The notes under the pieces: generated by a model
The model's database searches: none
Told to the model about the DNA's origin: nothing
Seen by the model: only the letters and a program-made list of their open reading frames with translations
Translations under genes and position numbers: made by a program
Assembly: GCF_030445035.2 (NCBI RefSeq)
Contig: NC_080702.1
Location: forward strand, 29,945,843 to 30,009,842
Reading direction: 5' to 3'
Length of the DNA stretch: 64,000 bases
From: Dasypus novemcinctus
Taxonomy: Eukaryota > Chordata > Mammalia > Cingulata > Dasypodidae
In this document: positions 1 through 31,900 of the stretch, piece after piece
Layout: every line of letters starts with the position of its first letter
How positions within the stretch are numbered: the stretch's first letter is position 1

Positions 1-719
1 CGCACCCCCACATGTGCTCATGCATACGGCCACGTGCAGCTGCCCCCGAGGGAGGCTGGGTGCCTCCAGCCTGGGGGTCGAGGGGCTGACAGGGTGACCT
101 GGAGATAGACCCGGGGGGCAGGTGGCTAACGGGGCAAACGGGAAGCGCGGCGACATGGGCAACGGCAGGAAGATACGGCGCAGATGATAGTCAGCCCCCG
201 CGCCCGCTCTGGATGCCCGCCGCTGGGGCGTGCTCTCGCCTGGTTCTGAACTTCGCGCGGCTAGAACCAAGCAGCGCGCCCGCCTGCCTGGGCGGATTTG
301 CCTGCGTGCTGCCCTGGGTCCGTTACAGCCCCCAGGGAAGCTCCCTGAGCGCGACTCTGAGAGCCGAGCCGCGCGCGGGGCCGGGGCTTCCTGGCGGCCC
401 GCTCCTGGGGGCCAGCTGGTCCAGCCCACGGCGGGCGTGTGGGCTTTGGGCCCCGGCCTGAGCACGGCCATTCAGAGCCAGCCGGCCAGCAGGCAGCGCC
501 CAAGGGCCCGACGCCCAGGGTGGCTGAAGAAATACAAACGAGGTCTTTCCCAATCTTTCTTTCACCATCTCCTCCCCAGCCCCAGAAGCCAGTTTGACCC
601 TTTTCCCTCATAACTATGCCCCACAAAAAATGCCTTTTGTGGTAGAAGACACAGATCATAAAACTGACGATTGTGACCACATGAAAGCGCACGCTTCAGG
701 GGCGCTAAAGCACTTTCTC
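1..719. other. PKN1 intron, left edge
   Basis: Part of the intron before the first visible PKN1 exon, judged by gene order. Mostly GC-rich to about 540. I see no exon or repeat I can name. Confidence 0.5.
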
Positions 720-958
720 ACCCTCTACGTAGGCCCAGAACATTCTCATCACCCCAAAAGGAACCCATGCCATGCCACCCCCCACTCCCCCCACCCCTGG
801 CGACCATCTCCGGCTGTCTGCCTCTGTGGATTTGCCTGTGCTGGACATTTCTCATAAATGGAGTCACATAGTATGTGGCCCTTCGTGCTTGGCTTCTTTT
901 CTCTGAGCATCACGTTTTCAGGATTCGTCCCTATTGTCACATGTATCAAAACATCATC
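720..958 (-). mobile_element. L1 3' fragment, antisense
   Basis: GTGGATTTGCCTGTGCTGGA, CATTTCTCATAAATGGAGTCA and GTGGCCCTTCGTGCTTGGC follow the well-known antisense 3' part of old mammalian L1 elements. Confidence 0.6.
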
Positions 959-960
959 CC

Positions 961-1370
961 TTTTTTTTTTTTTTAAGATTTTATTTATTTATTTATTTCT
1001 CTTCCCTCCCCTGCACCCCGGTCGTCTGTTCTCTGTGTCTATTTGCTGCTGCTTTTTTGTCTGCCTCCGTGGCACAGGAATCTGTGTTTCTTTCTGTTGC
1101 GTCATCTTGTTGTGTCAGCTCTCCGTGTGTGCGGGGCCATTCCTGGGCAGGCTGCCCTGTCTCTTGCGCTGAGTGGCTCTCCTTAAGGGGCGCACTCCTT
1201 GAGCGTGGGGCTCCCCTACGCGGGGGACACCCCTGCGTGGCAGGGCACTCCTTGCGCGCATCAGCACTGCGCATGGGCCAGCTCCACACGGGTCAGGAGG
1301 CCCGGGGTTTGAATCCTGGACCCTCCATTTGGTAGACGGATGCTCTATCAGTTGAGCCACATCCGCTTCC
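961..1370 (-). mobile_element. DAS-type tRNA-derived SINE, full length
   Basis: Read on the minus strand: tRNA-like head with box B GGATTCAAACC, GC-rich body with the CCCCGCGTAGGGGAGCCC phrase, then an A/T-rich tail (AAATAAATAAA). This family is specific to armadillos as far as I know. Confidence 0.88.
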
Positions 1371-1884
1371 CCCATTAAACTTTAATCCCTCAAATAAGTT
1401 ATGTATTTGTGCTTTATACACAAAAAGAGCAAAAGTGTTTCACACATGCCCCCCTCTGGGGGTGACGTGGCCCCCGGTTGAACATGCACGGACAAGACAT
1501 ACATGTTTTGCAGGGGCTCATCCAGGGGCAAACACCGTCCAGAGCGGACGGAGAGATCCCCAGTTGGTTCCCAGCATTTGCGCACACACGGGGTCCCGGG
1601 CTGCACCTGCTCCCAGACACCCCAGGAGCCTCCCACAGACCCCTGGCCCTCCACCCCGCAGACGAGACCTTCTCACACACAACCACACGGCTGCCGACAG
1701 ACCGGACCCTCACAGATCCCCCCGGCGGGGGTCAGCACGGCCACACCCTGCACTCCGCGGCCGTGGAAACCACCGGCCCAGAGAGGCTTCCCGGGATCAC
1801 GCGGCAGTAGGCGCAGAGCGCCAGCTGAGCCCCGGGCGCGCTCTCCGTGCCCCCGGGCACAGGCGGACGCTCCACCCGGCGTAG

Positions 1885-22629
<20,745 letters not shown>

Positions 22630-23322
22630 CCCCCCCCCCGCCCCCCTTCCCCCCCCTCCAGCTCTTAGTAGTTTTTATAAAAGGCCTCTGGGGTTGGCCC
22701 CGTCCACGCATCCTCGTCTCTTCTTGTGCGCAGTCATGGGGGGGGAGCAGTGCGTGGAGATGGGGGGACATGGGGGGACTTGGGGGGAGGGGGGACGGGT
22801 CCGACGGGTGGGTGGGGGCGTAAGGAGCGAGGGGGAGGCGCCTGGACTTCGAAGGGGGCAGCAAACGAACAGGGCCGAGGGCGGGGCGCCAAGGTGGAGG
22901 GCAGGGGCGGGCCGCGGAGGGAGGGGGCTTGGAGACGTGCAGGGGACTTCGAGGGTTCGAGGCTGTGCCATCCCGCGACCCGGGGGTAGTGCGCCGGGCG
23001 GTGTTGGGGGAGCTCAGGGCAGTGATGAGAACAACGGTGGCGGGGGACGGTCCCGCGCTCCCCCCCCCACCCCGCAGCTCTGCACCGCGAGGAGTCCCCA
23101 GCCCCAGGGCGGCGGTGCGCGCATGCTCTTGCGGCTCGGGCTCCGCGCCCCCACGTGGTCGGCTCCGGAACTGCACCCGGCCCGGCCGGGGCCTCTCTGC
23201 CGCCCCCGCGAGGCCACACCGGGCGCGGCAGCCCCGACGGGGCGCACGTCCGCAAAATGGCTTTGTACCCCAAAGGCTCCGCGCCGCGGTCCGGGGCGTC
23301 CGGCTTGGCCCCTGGACGACGC
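22630..23322. other. Convergent 3' UTR interval of PKN1 and PTGER1
   Basis: 693 GC-rich bases between the two stop codons with no gene or repeat I recognise apart from the palindromic motif. In mouse the EP1 receptor and PKN genes are reported to overlap tail to tail, so this interval probably holds both 3' UTRs. Confidence 0.7.
22674..22683. terminator. Palindromic TTTTATAAAA, candidate poly(A) signal on both strands
   Basis: The ten bases are their own reverse complement and contain the hexamer TATAAA, a known AATAAA variant, on each strand. They lie 45 bases after the PKN1 stop and 640 bases after the PTGER1 stop. I see no AATAAA or ATTAAA on either strand between the two stop codons. A T/G-rich stretch at about 22,711-22,735 could be the downstream element for PKN1. 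Use by both genes is inference. Confidence 0.5.
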
Positions 23323-23589
23323 CTAGAAGTGGCCGAGGCCACTGTGCCGGGAGCTGCGCAACGAGCTGGCCTCCCAGGCGCTCCGCGTCAGGCCCAGCCC
23401 AGCGGGGCCGCCCTTGGCGCCGGCCCTCAGGGCCAGGAAACGCAGCAGCTGGCGCAGCACGGCCTGGCGCAGCAGGATGTACACCCAGGGGTCCAGGATC
23501 TGGTTCCAGGAGGCGAGGCGCACGGCCAGAAAGAGGGGCCGCTGCAGCGAACTGGAGCCCCAGCCCCCGATAGCCAGCACCACCAACAC
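23323..23589 (-). CDS. PTGER1: PTGER1 coding exon B: TM7 and C-tail
   Basis: Acceptor TCCGCAG, then VLVVLAIGGWGSSSLQ, TM7 and the cytoplasmic tail ending SSRHSGLGHF and TAG. The tail residues match human EP1 closely. The intron between the two exons is 541 bases. Confidence 0.96.
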   Translation of the reverse strand: MLVVLAIGGWGSSSLQRPLFLAVRLASWNQILDPWVYILLRQAVLRQLLRFLALRAGAKGGPAGLGLTRSAWEASSLRSSRHSGLGHF

Positions 23590-25072
23590 CTGCGGAGAGA
23601 CAGGTGTGAGGGCCAGGCCGGGAGGGAGGGCTGTGGGAAAGGATGGCGGGGGGGGGCTGTTGTTGGGAGAAGCCAGTTGTGAAAGTGCAGCAAACCGGGA
23701 GGGGAGAGCGCGTGGCTGGAGGGGTGCGCAGTGAGGGGAGAGTGAGAACGGCAGAGAGAGGTAAGAGGGTCTCCGTGGGCAGCTGCTATGGAGAGGAGCG
23801 GAGGAGCGTGGGAGTGGGGCTGAGCTGAGTCCGGGGGTGAGGTGGGGCAGCTGGAGTGGTGGGAACGATCCCAGTCATCTGGGCAAGAAGGAAGGTGGGC
23901 CGTGTCTGGAGGAAGTGGCTGGAGGGTCAGCCGGGGTGCGCTCCGAGGACCCCAGGGAGGAGGTGGCGAGGGGGGATGGGACGCCAGAGGGCGAAGGCGA
24001 AGGGGTGGGGGCTCCCCTGCAGGAGGGTGCTGAGCCGTGGCGCGTGCAGGGGTCCCAGCAAAGAGGAGGGCGCGCGGTGCACGTCGAGGGTGCGGGGGGT
24101 CTGGGGCCGCTCGCCCGTCCCGCCCCTCACCAGCAGCGGACTCCAGCAGACACACGACACGGCCGAGATGCCCACGAGCTGGCCCACCATCTCCACGTCG
24201 TGCGAGCGGGCCCCGCGCGCCGAGCCGCCCGGGGAGGCGCCGGGGGCGGCGGCCGAGGCCAGGGACGAGGCGGACGAGGCGGAGGCGGAGCGCGCGCCCC
24301 AGCGGCGGCGGCCCCGCTGGCTGCCCGGGCCGGCGGGCGGCGGGCGGCGGCCGCGGCGGCGCCAGCGGGCGCGCAGCAGGGCCAGGCCGCTCAGCGTGTT
24401 GCACACGAGCGCGGCGAGCAGCGCGGCCAGGCCGAGGCCGGCGAAGAGGCCGGCGAGCAGCGCCTGGCGCCAGCCGCCCGCCGGGCCCAGGTCGATGAAG
24501 CACCAGGTGCCCGGGTACTGCCGCTCGTAGCGGCCCACGCGCGCCAGCGGCAGCAGCGCCACGGCCAAGGCCACGGCGGCCAGCGCGGCCAGCGCCAGGC
24601 GCGCGCGGGCCGCCGAGACGCGCGCGGCGTGCAGCAGCGGCCGCGTGACCCCCACGCAGCGCTCCACGGCCATCCCGCAGCCCAGCAGCAGCGGGCACAG
24701 CCCGAAGAAGACCATGCAGCCGCCCAGGAAGTGGCAGGCGCCGCCGGCCGGGGCGCGGCCCGCCGCGTACAGGCGCAGCACCAGCGCGCCCGGGATCACG
24801 TGGCCCGCCAGGTCGGTGGCCAGGAGGCTGGCGGCGAAGAGCAGGAAGGTGGCGGCCGAGCGGCGGCGCCGCAGGCGGCCCGCGGCCTGCGCCAGCAGCG
24901 CCAGCGCCAGCACGTTGGACGCGGCGCCCAGGGTCATGGAGAAGATGGGCAGCGCCGGCGACGCGCCCTGGCCGCTCGACGGGGGCCCCGCCGACGCGTT
25001 GGCGGCCCCGGGCGCCGCGCACGTGGTCGCCTCGCCGGCCAGGCCCAGGTCGAGGAGCCCGCGGGGGCTCAT
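23323..25072 (-). CDS. PTGER1: Prostaglandin E2 receptor EP1 (PTGER1), two coding exons
   Basis: EP1 is a plasma-membrane class A GPCR that raises intracellular calcium on binding PGE2. Exon 25,072-24,131 (942 bases, phase 0) and exon 23,589-23,323 give 402 residues, the human length. Seen: a short N-terminus with one N-glycosylation site (NAS), seven hydrophobic segments, the ERC motif after TM3 (MAVERCVGV) in place of DRY, the prostanoid second-loop signature QYPGTWCF, an Arg/Ser/Ala-rich third cytoplasmic loop, and TM7 with the ligand-binding Arg and DPWVY (RLASWNQILDPWVY). The single intron falls near the end of TM6, as in other prostanoid receptors. The start was chosen to match human MSP; an ATG further upstream in another frame is ignored. 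The first exon is over 70% GC, which creates long false reading frames on both strands. Confidence 0.97.
24131..25072 (-). CDS. PTGER1: PTGER1 coding exon A: N-terminus to TM6
   Basis: Starts MSPRGLLDLGL and ends CVCWSPLL at a GTGAGG donor, phase 0. The acceptor CTGCCAG ends at 25,090, so 17 bases of 5' UTR (25,073-25,089) precede the ATG in this exon. Confidence 0.96.
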
Positions 25073-25089
25073 GGCAGGTGCCCGGGAGG

Positions 25090-26600
25090 CTGGCAGGGGA
25101 GAGGAGGGCGCGGTGAGGCTGGCCGGGGCGCACGAGGCCGGGCTCGCGCCCCTGGAGGATCGGCGTCCTGCCCGCCCCCCCTCCTCTGCGTCTCACCACC
25201 CATCTCTTCCTCCAGGGCTCGCTCCCCACCCCCCAGGCAAGCCTCGGGCTGTTGAGCCCATCTCATACCCATTCCTCATTCCAGGGCCCTACGGTAGTCC
25301 CTGGCCCCCACCTCTGCCACCAGGGGCAGGTGGCTCTGTTCCTCTACCCCAGGTCCCTTGTCTATCCCCACAGCCTTCTGTCTGTCCCCATGGCACCTGC
25401 CGAATCCCGCAGTCCCTGTCTGAAACCACGGCCCCGTCTTTGTCCCCGACGCCCTGTCCTATCCTCCCCGACACCCCCTGCTCTCATGACCCCATCCCTG
25501 TCCCCCCTGACCCTGTCCTGTCTTCACAATCCCGTCTGTCCCTAGCGCTGTGCCCACAACCCCATCTCTGTTCTCACTACCCCGTCCTGCCCTTCCACGA
25601 CCCCCTCTGTGCCCCCCACGCCCCTGCCCTGTCCCCGGCGGCCCCATCCCTGTCCCCCAGAGTCATATTTGTCCCCCACCACCCCCCCCTTCTGTCCCCA
25701 CGACCCCGTCTTTGTCCCCCACGGCTCTCCATCCTGTCGTCCAGGACCCCAGCCCGCCCCCCACGACCCCCAGCCTGTCCCCCACTGCCCCGTGCAGCCC
25801 CCACGGCCCCCTCTGAGCGCTCCCCCAGCCGGGCCCGGCCCCTGACCACTGCTGCCCCCCCGGGAGCCCTGGCCCCGCACGCCCCACTCCCACCCTTCCC
25901 GGAGATCCCCGGCTGTGCAGGGCCCGTTCCCTGGTGCGGGGGCTGAGAGGGGAGAGCCGCCCGCTGGGCAGGTGGGAAGGGAGGAGGGACCTAGAGCGGC
26001 AGGCAGGGTGGAGAGCCCGGGGAACCCAGGCTCTGGCAGGACAGCAACGGCCCGTCCTTGCGGCCAGCCCCCTGCTGGAGCCCCTCGCCCCACCCCGGCC
26101 TGCTTACCGGGCGCTGCCTGGCTCCCTGGGTCCCCATCGCCTGCCGCCCGGCCCTGCCGCCCGCTGCGCCCTGGCTCTCCGGCAGGCCGCTCCCCCGCCC
26201 TCCTCCAGGGGCGGCTCCCCGGCTCCTCCCGCCCGCCCCCGCCAGCCTCCAGGGGCCACTCCAACCCGCCCCTCGGGCAACGGGGGTGGCAGGAGCCCCC
26301 CAAGTCTTCCCATTCCTGGCAATGGGTGGGGGCCACTGGGGGACCCCGGCTCCCCTCCCCCGTTGCAGGGAGTTGGCCCCTGGGCACCTCCCCTGACCCC
26401 CTTCCCCCCCACACCCACAGTGGGGCGGGAGCAGCCCCCTTCCCCCCCTCCCCGGCGCAGGCTTCTCGCCTGCCTCATTAATAAAGCGGATAAAATCTAA
26501 ACACTGGAAAATGTGAGCGGCGCCCCGGGGCTGTCGGGGGCGGCGGCAGGGGTGCTGCTGCCCCCACCCTCCCTCGGACCCGCGGCCTTGGGGGGCTCAC
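25090..26600. repeat. Probable PTGER1 intron 1 with degenerate C-rich repeats
   Basis: From about 25,280 to 25,860 the plus strand is a loose tandem repeat of C-rich units of roughly 25-35 bases with the theme TGTCCCC-ACGACCCC. The rest is GC-rich unique sequence. A plus-strand AATAAA occurs near 26,480 but no gene ends there that I can see. Confidence 0.45.
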
Positions 26601-26738
26601 CCTGCACATGGACGGCAGCGCCCCTTGCCCGGCTGGAGCGGGCGTGGAGGTTGAGGTGGGTGGGCAGTGCCTGGGGGGGTTGGGGGGACCTGCTGGGGTC
26701 AGGCCGGGCCTGGCCGGGGGATCCGCCCACTATTTATA
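26601..26738 (-). promoter_or_regulatory. Candidate PTGER1 promoter (TATA box) and non-coding first exon
   Basis: On the minus strand TATAAATAG occupies 26,730-26,738 in GC-rich surroundings. About 100-130 bases downstream is a good donor, CAGG|GTGAGC, with its exon side ending at 26,601. PTGER1 has an acceptor 17 bases before its ATG, so it needs an upstream non-coding exon; a transcript starting near 26,705 and splicing from 26,601 to 25,089 would provide it. No start site is proven. Confidence 0.4.
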
Positions 26739-26739
26739 C

Positions 26740-28184
26740 AGGGGCTTAAGCCCAGGCCAGGGCCGCAGGAGGAGTCATACCCGGCGGGAGGGGGGGGGGG
26801 GAGGGCGGCCTGGCCACCCTGGGCTCTTCCCCCAGCGCCTTGCCAACACCTGTGCCACCCCTAGTGGCACGGCGTGGCCTCCTCGCCGACCCCAGGGGGA
26901 GGGTCTCACGTCCCGAGACACACGTATGCCCCGTGGGAGTCTGAGACTTGGCCACGGTCACACCTGGCCCCCCTGTGCAGTGGCTGCCACATCCCTGGGG
27001 TGACGCCACCGTCCTGGCCCCCGATGCTTCCGGAGGGTCTCCCTGTAGCACGGGAGATGACGCTCAACAGCCCCGCTTCCCTGAAATGCGTGAAATGACT
27101 GGGCAAGTCTCACCTAGCGCCCCAAGATGCCCACAGTTGCACCCCTTAACCGCTAAAAACAGCCCCTCAGGCACACACCAGGCGCCCCAGACCCCGCGGA
27201 GGCCTGGCCCGCTCCCCAGAGCAGCCACCCTCCTCAGCCCCCAGGCACCCCGAGACGCTGCCGGCGCTGCCCCTGACTGCCCTGGGACACCCCGTCGCAG
27301 CCCGTCCCCCAGACACGGGGACACTCCTGGACTCTCAGCCGCCCGCATACCCGCACCATGGCAGGAGAAAGCACTCGGGTCCGGGGATGCCCAGGGGTAC
27401 CCAGACACCGTCCCCCCCGAACACAGAGGGATCCCCCCTGCACCCCTATCCTGGTGACAGCCCACTGCCCCGTTTGGAAGCGGGGAACAGCCTCTGGGCT
27501 TGCCCGCCCCCACAGTCCTGTATCTCCTTCAGTCTTTGCCCTTCTCCAGATCTGGTCCCGGGTACCCCCCCCAAGTCCCTCTTTTCATTCAATGACTCCC
27601 CCCTCAATGCTGGCCCGGGGTATCCCCCCCAAGTCCCTCTTTTCATTCGATGATGCCCCCCCCTCAATGCTGGGGGAGGAGGTGGGCTGTCCGAACAGGC
27701 GAGCCAAGCTGGGTTTACGTCCAGTGCCACAGTCAACTGGCAAGGCGGTGGGGGCGGGGGCAGCAGCACAGGGGGAGGGGCTCCTTCCGGTCTGCACTGA
27801 CCGGCGCGGGCCCGAGGTGCCACCGCGGGGGCCACGGGGTCTTCCTTTTTCCAAGCCGGGCCTCCTTGCCCTAGTGCCCCTCACCCCCCACGGTCCTGGG
27901 TGGTCACAGCTTTGGGACCGCAGTTCCCATCGGGCTCAGGGCGTCCGGTCGCCTGGCTGGAGGGAGAGCGGGATTTGAACCGTCAGCAGGCCGAGAAGCC
28001 ACCTCCCCCCTGCCTTGCCTGGAAGCCTGCTGGCCCCGGGCCAGGCGGAGCCTCCTGGGGGGGAACTGTGGGAGGGGGCAGGCGCCTAATTCAATTTGGA
28101 GCCGGGAGAGGATGGATCTCAGCTGCTGCATTCTTTCCCAGCCCGGCCCACCCCCCCTTCCTCCACCCCGAAACCACACCGAGG
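26740..28184. other. Intergenic PTGER1-GIPC1
   Basis: GC-rich sequence without a gene I can recognise. It contains a two-copy direct repeat of about 62 bases at 27,566-27,675. No interspersed repeat stands out. Confidence 0.5.
27566..27675. repeat. Two-copy tandem duplication, unit about 62 bases
   Basis: The phrase CCCCAAGTCCCTCTTTTCAT followed by CCCCTCAATGCTGG occurs twice, about 62 bases apart, with only a few differences. Confidence 0.75.
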
Positions 28185-28789
28185 CCCAGAGCAGATAGAT
28201 CCTTTATGTTCAAGACTGCAAGTTCAAATACAAAAGCCCACCGCCCGCGGCCCTGCCGCCCCCCCCCCCGGGGGGGGGACCGAGGGAGAGGCAGGGGAGG
28301 TTGGTGGGGGGGGGAGGTTCACAGCAGATTCGTTTCCAATGTGGAGGTAACAGACTCCGGGGGCTCCGGCGGTGGGGAGGGGGTTACTGCATTTGCCAAG
28401 GGCAGATGCCCCCCTTCCTGCATTCCCTGCCTCAGGAAATTGGGGAGGTCGCGACCCCCAAACGGAACCCGAGGGCCCCAGGGAGACCGTTTGGCAGCTG
28501 ATGTGGAAAGTGGTGGGGGCGGGGGGTGGCCGCCCACTTTGGCTGGTTCCTCCCCGTGCCTGACCCGGCTGAGGTAGGTGGGGGAGCCGGGGTGCTTTTG
28601 AGGGGGAGGGCAGGGCCCGGGGGGGGGGGGGGGGGGGGAATCCCAGCCAGGCTGGGACACCAGGAGGGGGCGGTACCGACTGGAGTGGGGCGGGGCCCGG
28701 CCCCCCACGGCTCCACATGGCTCCCCGGGGGGCTGCCCCGCCAGGAGGCTGGGGTCCCCGGGGGCCCCCACCCCAGGTCTTCACGGGCT
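28185..28789 (-). other. GIPC1: GIPC1 3' UTR with G20/C20 tract and candidate poly(A) signal
   Basis: About 600 bases follow the stop codon. The only poly(A)-like hexamer I see is CATAAA on the minus strand at 28,208-28,203. The plus strand has a run of 20 G at 28,619-28,638, which is a C run in the mRNA. The end point is inferred. Confidence 0.55.
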
Positions 28790-28941
28790 CTAGTAGCGGC
28801 CGACCTTGGCGTCTCCGATGGCCCCCCAGACGTCAAAGACGAACTCGTCGGGGAAGGCGAAGTCGCCGAGGCCTTCGTCCAGGGCCTCTGCCAGCTCGTC
28901 GGGGTTCCTTTTGTCTTTCCCCAACTCCACCATGGTGGCCG
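28790..28941 (-). CDS. GIPC1: GIPC1 last coding exon: GH2 and stop
   Basis: Encodes [20 protein letters not shown] and on to [12 protein letters not shown] with a TAG at 28,792-28,790. The sequence is nearly identical to human as I recall it. Confidence 0.95.
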
Positions 28942-31900
28942 CTGGGGGGGGGGGAGAGCAGAGGGGGAGGCATTGATGGCCAGAGGGGCGGGGTGGGGGG
29001 ACTGGCGGAGATGCCACCCCACTCACCCAGCTCTGTGTCCCTGATGCCCATGTAACTCTCCAGCAGGTCATCCACCTTCTCTATGGCCTTCTCTTCAAAG
29101 GCCGAGGGCTGGGGGGGAGGGAGGGCGACAGCATGAGAACATGACTGTAACGGTGATTGGGTTCATCCTTCCCAAACCCTGGCCCCAACTTGGCTGTTTC
29201 ACAGATGGGGAAACTGAGGTCCCCTTGCCCCGCGTCCTAGAGCTATGGGGCCGGCCAGCACACTCACCAGATCCTCCACGGTGGCAGGGCCCCGGGACCG
29301 GAGGCGCAGGGTCCCTCGGCCGGTGCCCAGCTGGGGTCCGGAGCCAGGGCGGCCCCCCGCGGAACGCTGGCCGATCATATCTGGGGGATGGGGGGGGCAC
29401 TGAGCACGGGGGAAGACCCCCTGGCCTCCCCTCTCCAAGCTCCCGTAGACTCCCAGTGTCCCCAGGGTGGGGGGTGTGGGGGCGGTCAAGGTGAGCCCAG
29501 GAGGCCAGGGTTCCTGGGCTTGGCACAGACGGGGTAGGGTCTGCGAAGGAGAGAAGCTGGAGGGGGGCCTGGGAACTCAGCTGCTCTCCCAACGTCTCCA
29601 AGGGCCCGACCTGCCAGGGGGAGGGGGAAGTGCTGAAGCCTCCTCCGCCCCCCACCGCCGTGGCCTCGGGGCCCATTCCGGAGAGGCAGCGAGGCTAGAC
29701 TGCAAAGTGGGGGGCTGGCACGGGGCAGCCAAGCCTGGATCCTCTGGGCCCGGCCGGGTTGGGGGCGCTTGGCTGGGCTAATGGTTTCTGGGAGCCGGGG
29801 GGCGGCGGTGGGGGGGGGGGGGCAGCTTCCTCCTGGCCAGCTCCCCAGCCTCTCCCCCCTCCCGCAGCGCCTGCGTTCCCGCTCCTCCCGCCTCCAGCCA
29901 GCGCCCCCCTCCCCGGCCACGCCGGCGGGGCTCGGGCGCCCCCCGCTGGCGGGCGCCGGCCACTGCAGCCCCCCCCCCCCTCACCGAAGGCCTTGCGGGG
30001 CTCGGTGAGCTTCAGCGTGAAGGCGCGGCCGCGGGGCAGCTCCTTGAGCAGCCGGGCCACCTCGTAGTGCCGGCAGCCCAGCAGGCTCTGCCCGTTGATG
30101 GCCTCGATCATGTCGCCCACGCTGATGAGCTGGATGTGGTCGATCACGCTGCCCTCCTTGATGCGCTGCGGGGCCGAGGGGCACGGTCAAGGGCCCCGGG
30201 ACCCCGGGGTGCACACCCCCCCCCCCTCTGCGCCCCCCAGGCACCTTGATGAAGGCGTAGCCGGCCCCGTTGTCCGTGATGGTGAGCCCCAGCGCCTCCT
30301 CCGCCTTGAACACCTCCACCTCCTTGCGCTGGCCCTTGACGTGCGCGAAGATGAAGTCCTCCAGGCCGATCTGCCCCCCCAGCAGCTTGTCCATGTCCAC
30401 TTTGTGGGTGTTCAGGGTGCAGAACATTACCTGCGGGGGTGGGGTGGGGGGGACACATGCTCAGCGAAAGGCCAGTGGGCGCCACCTCCTGCCTTGAGGC
30501 AGGGCAGGGTCCCCACCGGGATGTCAGCTCTGCCAGGCCTGGGATTTGAGTCCCAGCAAAAATCCGCTGCTGTTTCCAGTGGTACACAGTGGGTGCTCAA
30601 TAAATGCTAGTGGCATGATGGTGGGGTGCAAGATCCCACCACCCCCTCCCGAGGCTCCTGCTTCTCCTTTCTGCTCAAGCCCACTCCCTCCTTCCTTGCT
30701 CTCCCTCCCTCCAGCTCCCATAGCCAGTGGGGGCAGGTCTCCCAGTGTACTATGGACTGGTGCATCTTGCCGCTGACCCCCACCCCACAGCCGGCCGGAG
30801 CCCAGGCCTGCAGTGCCTGATGGGAACTCAGCATCCAGGCCTGTTCATAAACCCCCCCACAATCCACTAGGGCCCAAGCCTCCCAATGCCTGGTGGGAAT
30901 TCAGTATCCAGCTGGGGCTACAACTCCCACAAGCCACTGGGGTCCAGGTCTCCCAAAGCCTGATGGGACCTCAGCATCCAGGCCTGGTCATCCATCTCCC
31001 ACAATCCACTGGAGTCCAGGTCTCCCAGTGCCTGATGGGATCTCAGCACCCAGTCCTGTCATCAATCCCGCCCCCAGTCCTCTGGAGGCCAGGCCTCCCG
31101 GTGCCTGATGGGAACTTGGTATCCGGTCTGAGTTATCTACTCCCCCATAATCCCTTGGGATTCAGGTCTCCACAACCAATGGGAATTCAGCATCTGGTCT
31201 TGATCATCTACCTCCCAAAATCCACTGGGGTTCCGGTGCCTGATGGGAGCGCAGCATTAGTCCTGGTCATCCACCTCCTACAGTGCACTGGGGTCAAAGC
31301 CTCCAAAGCCTGGTGGGAATTCAGTAACCAGCTGTGGCTACAACTCCCACAATCCACTGGGGTCCAGGTTACCCAATGCCTGATGGGATCTCAGTATCCA
31401 GTCCTGTCATCAACTCCCCACAGTCATTTAGGGTCCAGGCCTCCAATGCCTGGTGGGAACTCAGCATCCAGCTATGGCTACAATTCCCACAATCCACTGG
31501 GGTCCAGGTCTCCCAGTGCCTGATGGGGTCTCAGCACCCAGTCCTATCAACTCCCCACAGTCCTTTGGGGTCCAGGCCTCCCAGAACTGATGGGAACTGG
31601 GTATCTGGACCTGGTAATCCACTCCCCCATAATTCACTGGGATTCAGGTCTCTAATACCCACCGGGAATTCAGCATCTGGTCTTGATCATCCACCTTCCA
31701 CAATCCACTGGGGATCCAGTGCCTGATGGGAACTCAGTGTCCAGGCCTGGTCACACACCTCCCACAGTCCACTGGGATCCAGGTCACTCAGTGCCTGACA
31801 GGATCTCAGCATCCAGTCCTGTCATCAATCCTGCCCCCAGTCCTTTGGGGTCAAAGCCTCCCAATGCCTGGTGGGAACTCAGCATCCACCTGTGGCTACA

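Noticed and set aside
22696-23573. Open frames of 200-217 codons in the convergent interval
   Set aside because: GC-rich 3' UTR sequence with no resemblance to a protein I know and no splice or promoter signals.
23427-25255. Open frames of 600 codons (-) and 472 codons (+) across PTGER1
   Set aside because: They are in the wrong frame or on the opposite strand of a clearly conserved receptor exon of very high GC content, where stop codons are rare.
26475-26500. Plus-strand AATAAA suggesting the end of another gene
   Set aside because: No exon, splice site or conserved frame leads up to it; it lies in the probable PTGER1 intron.
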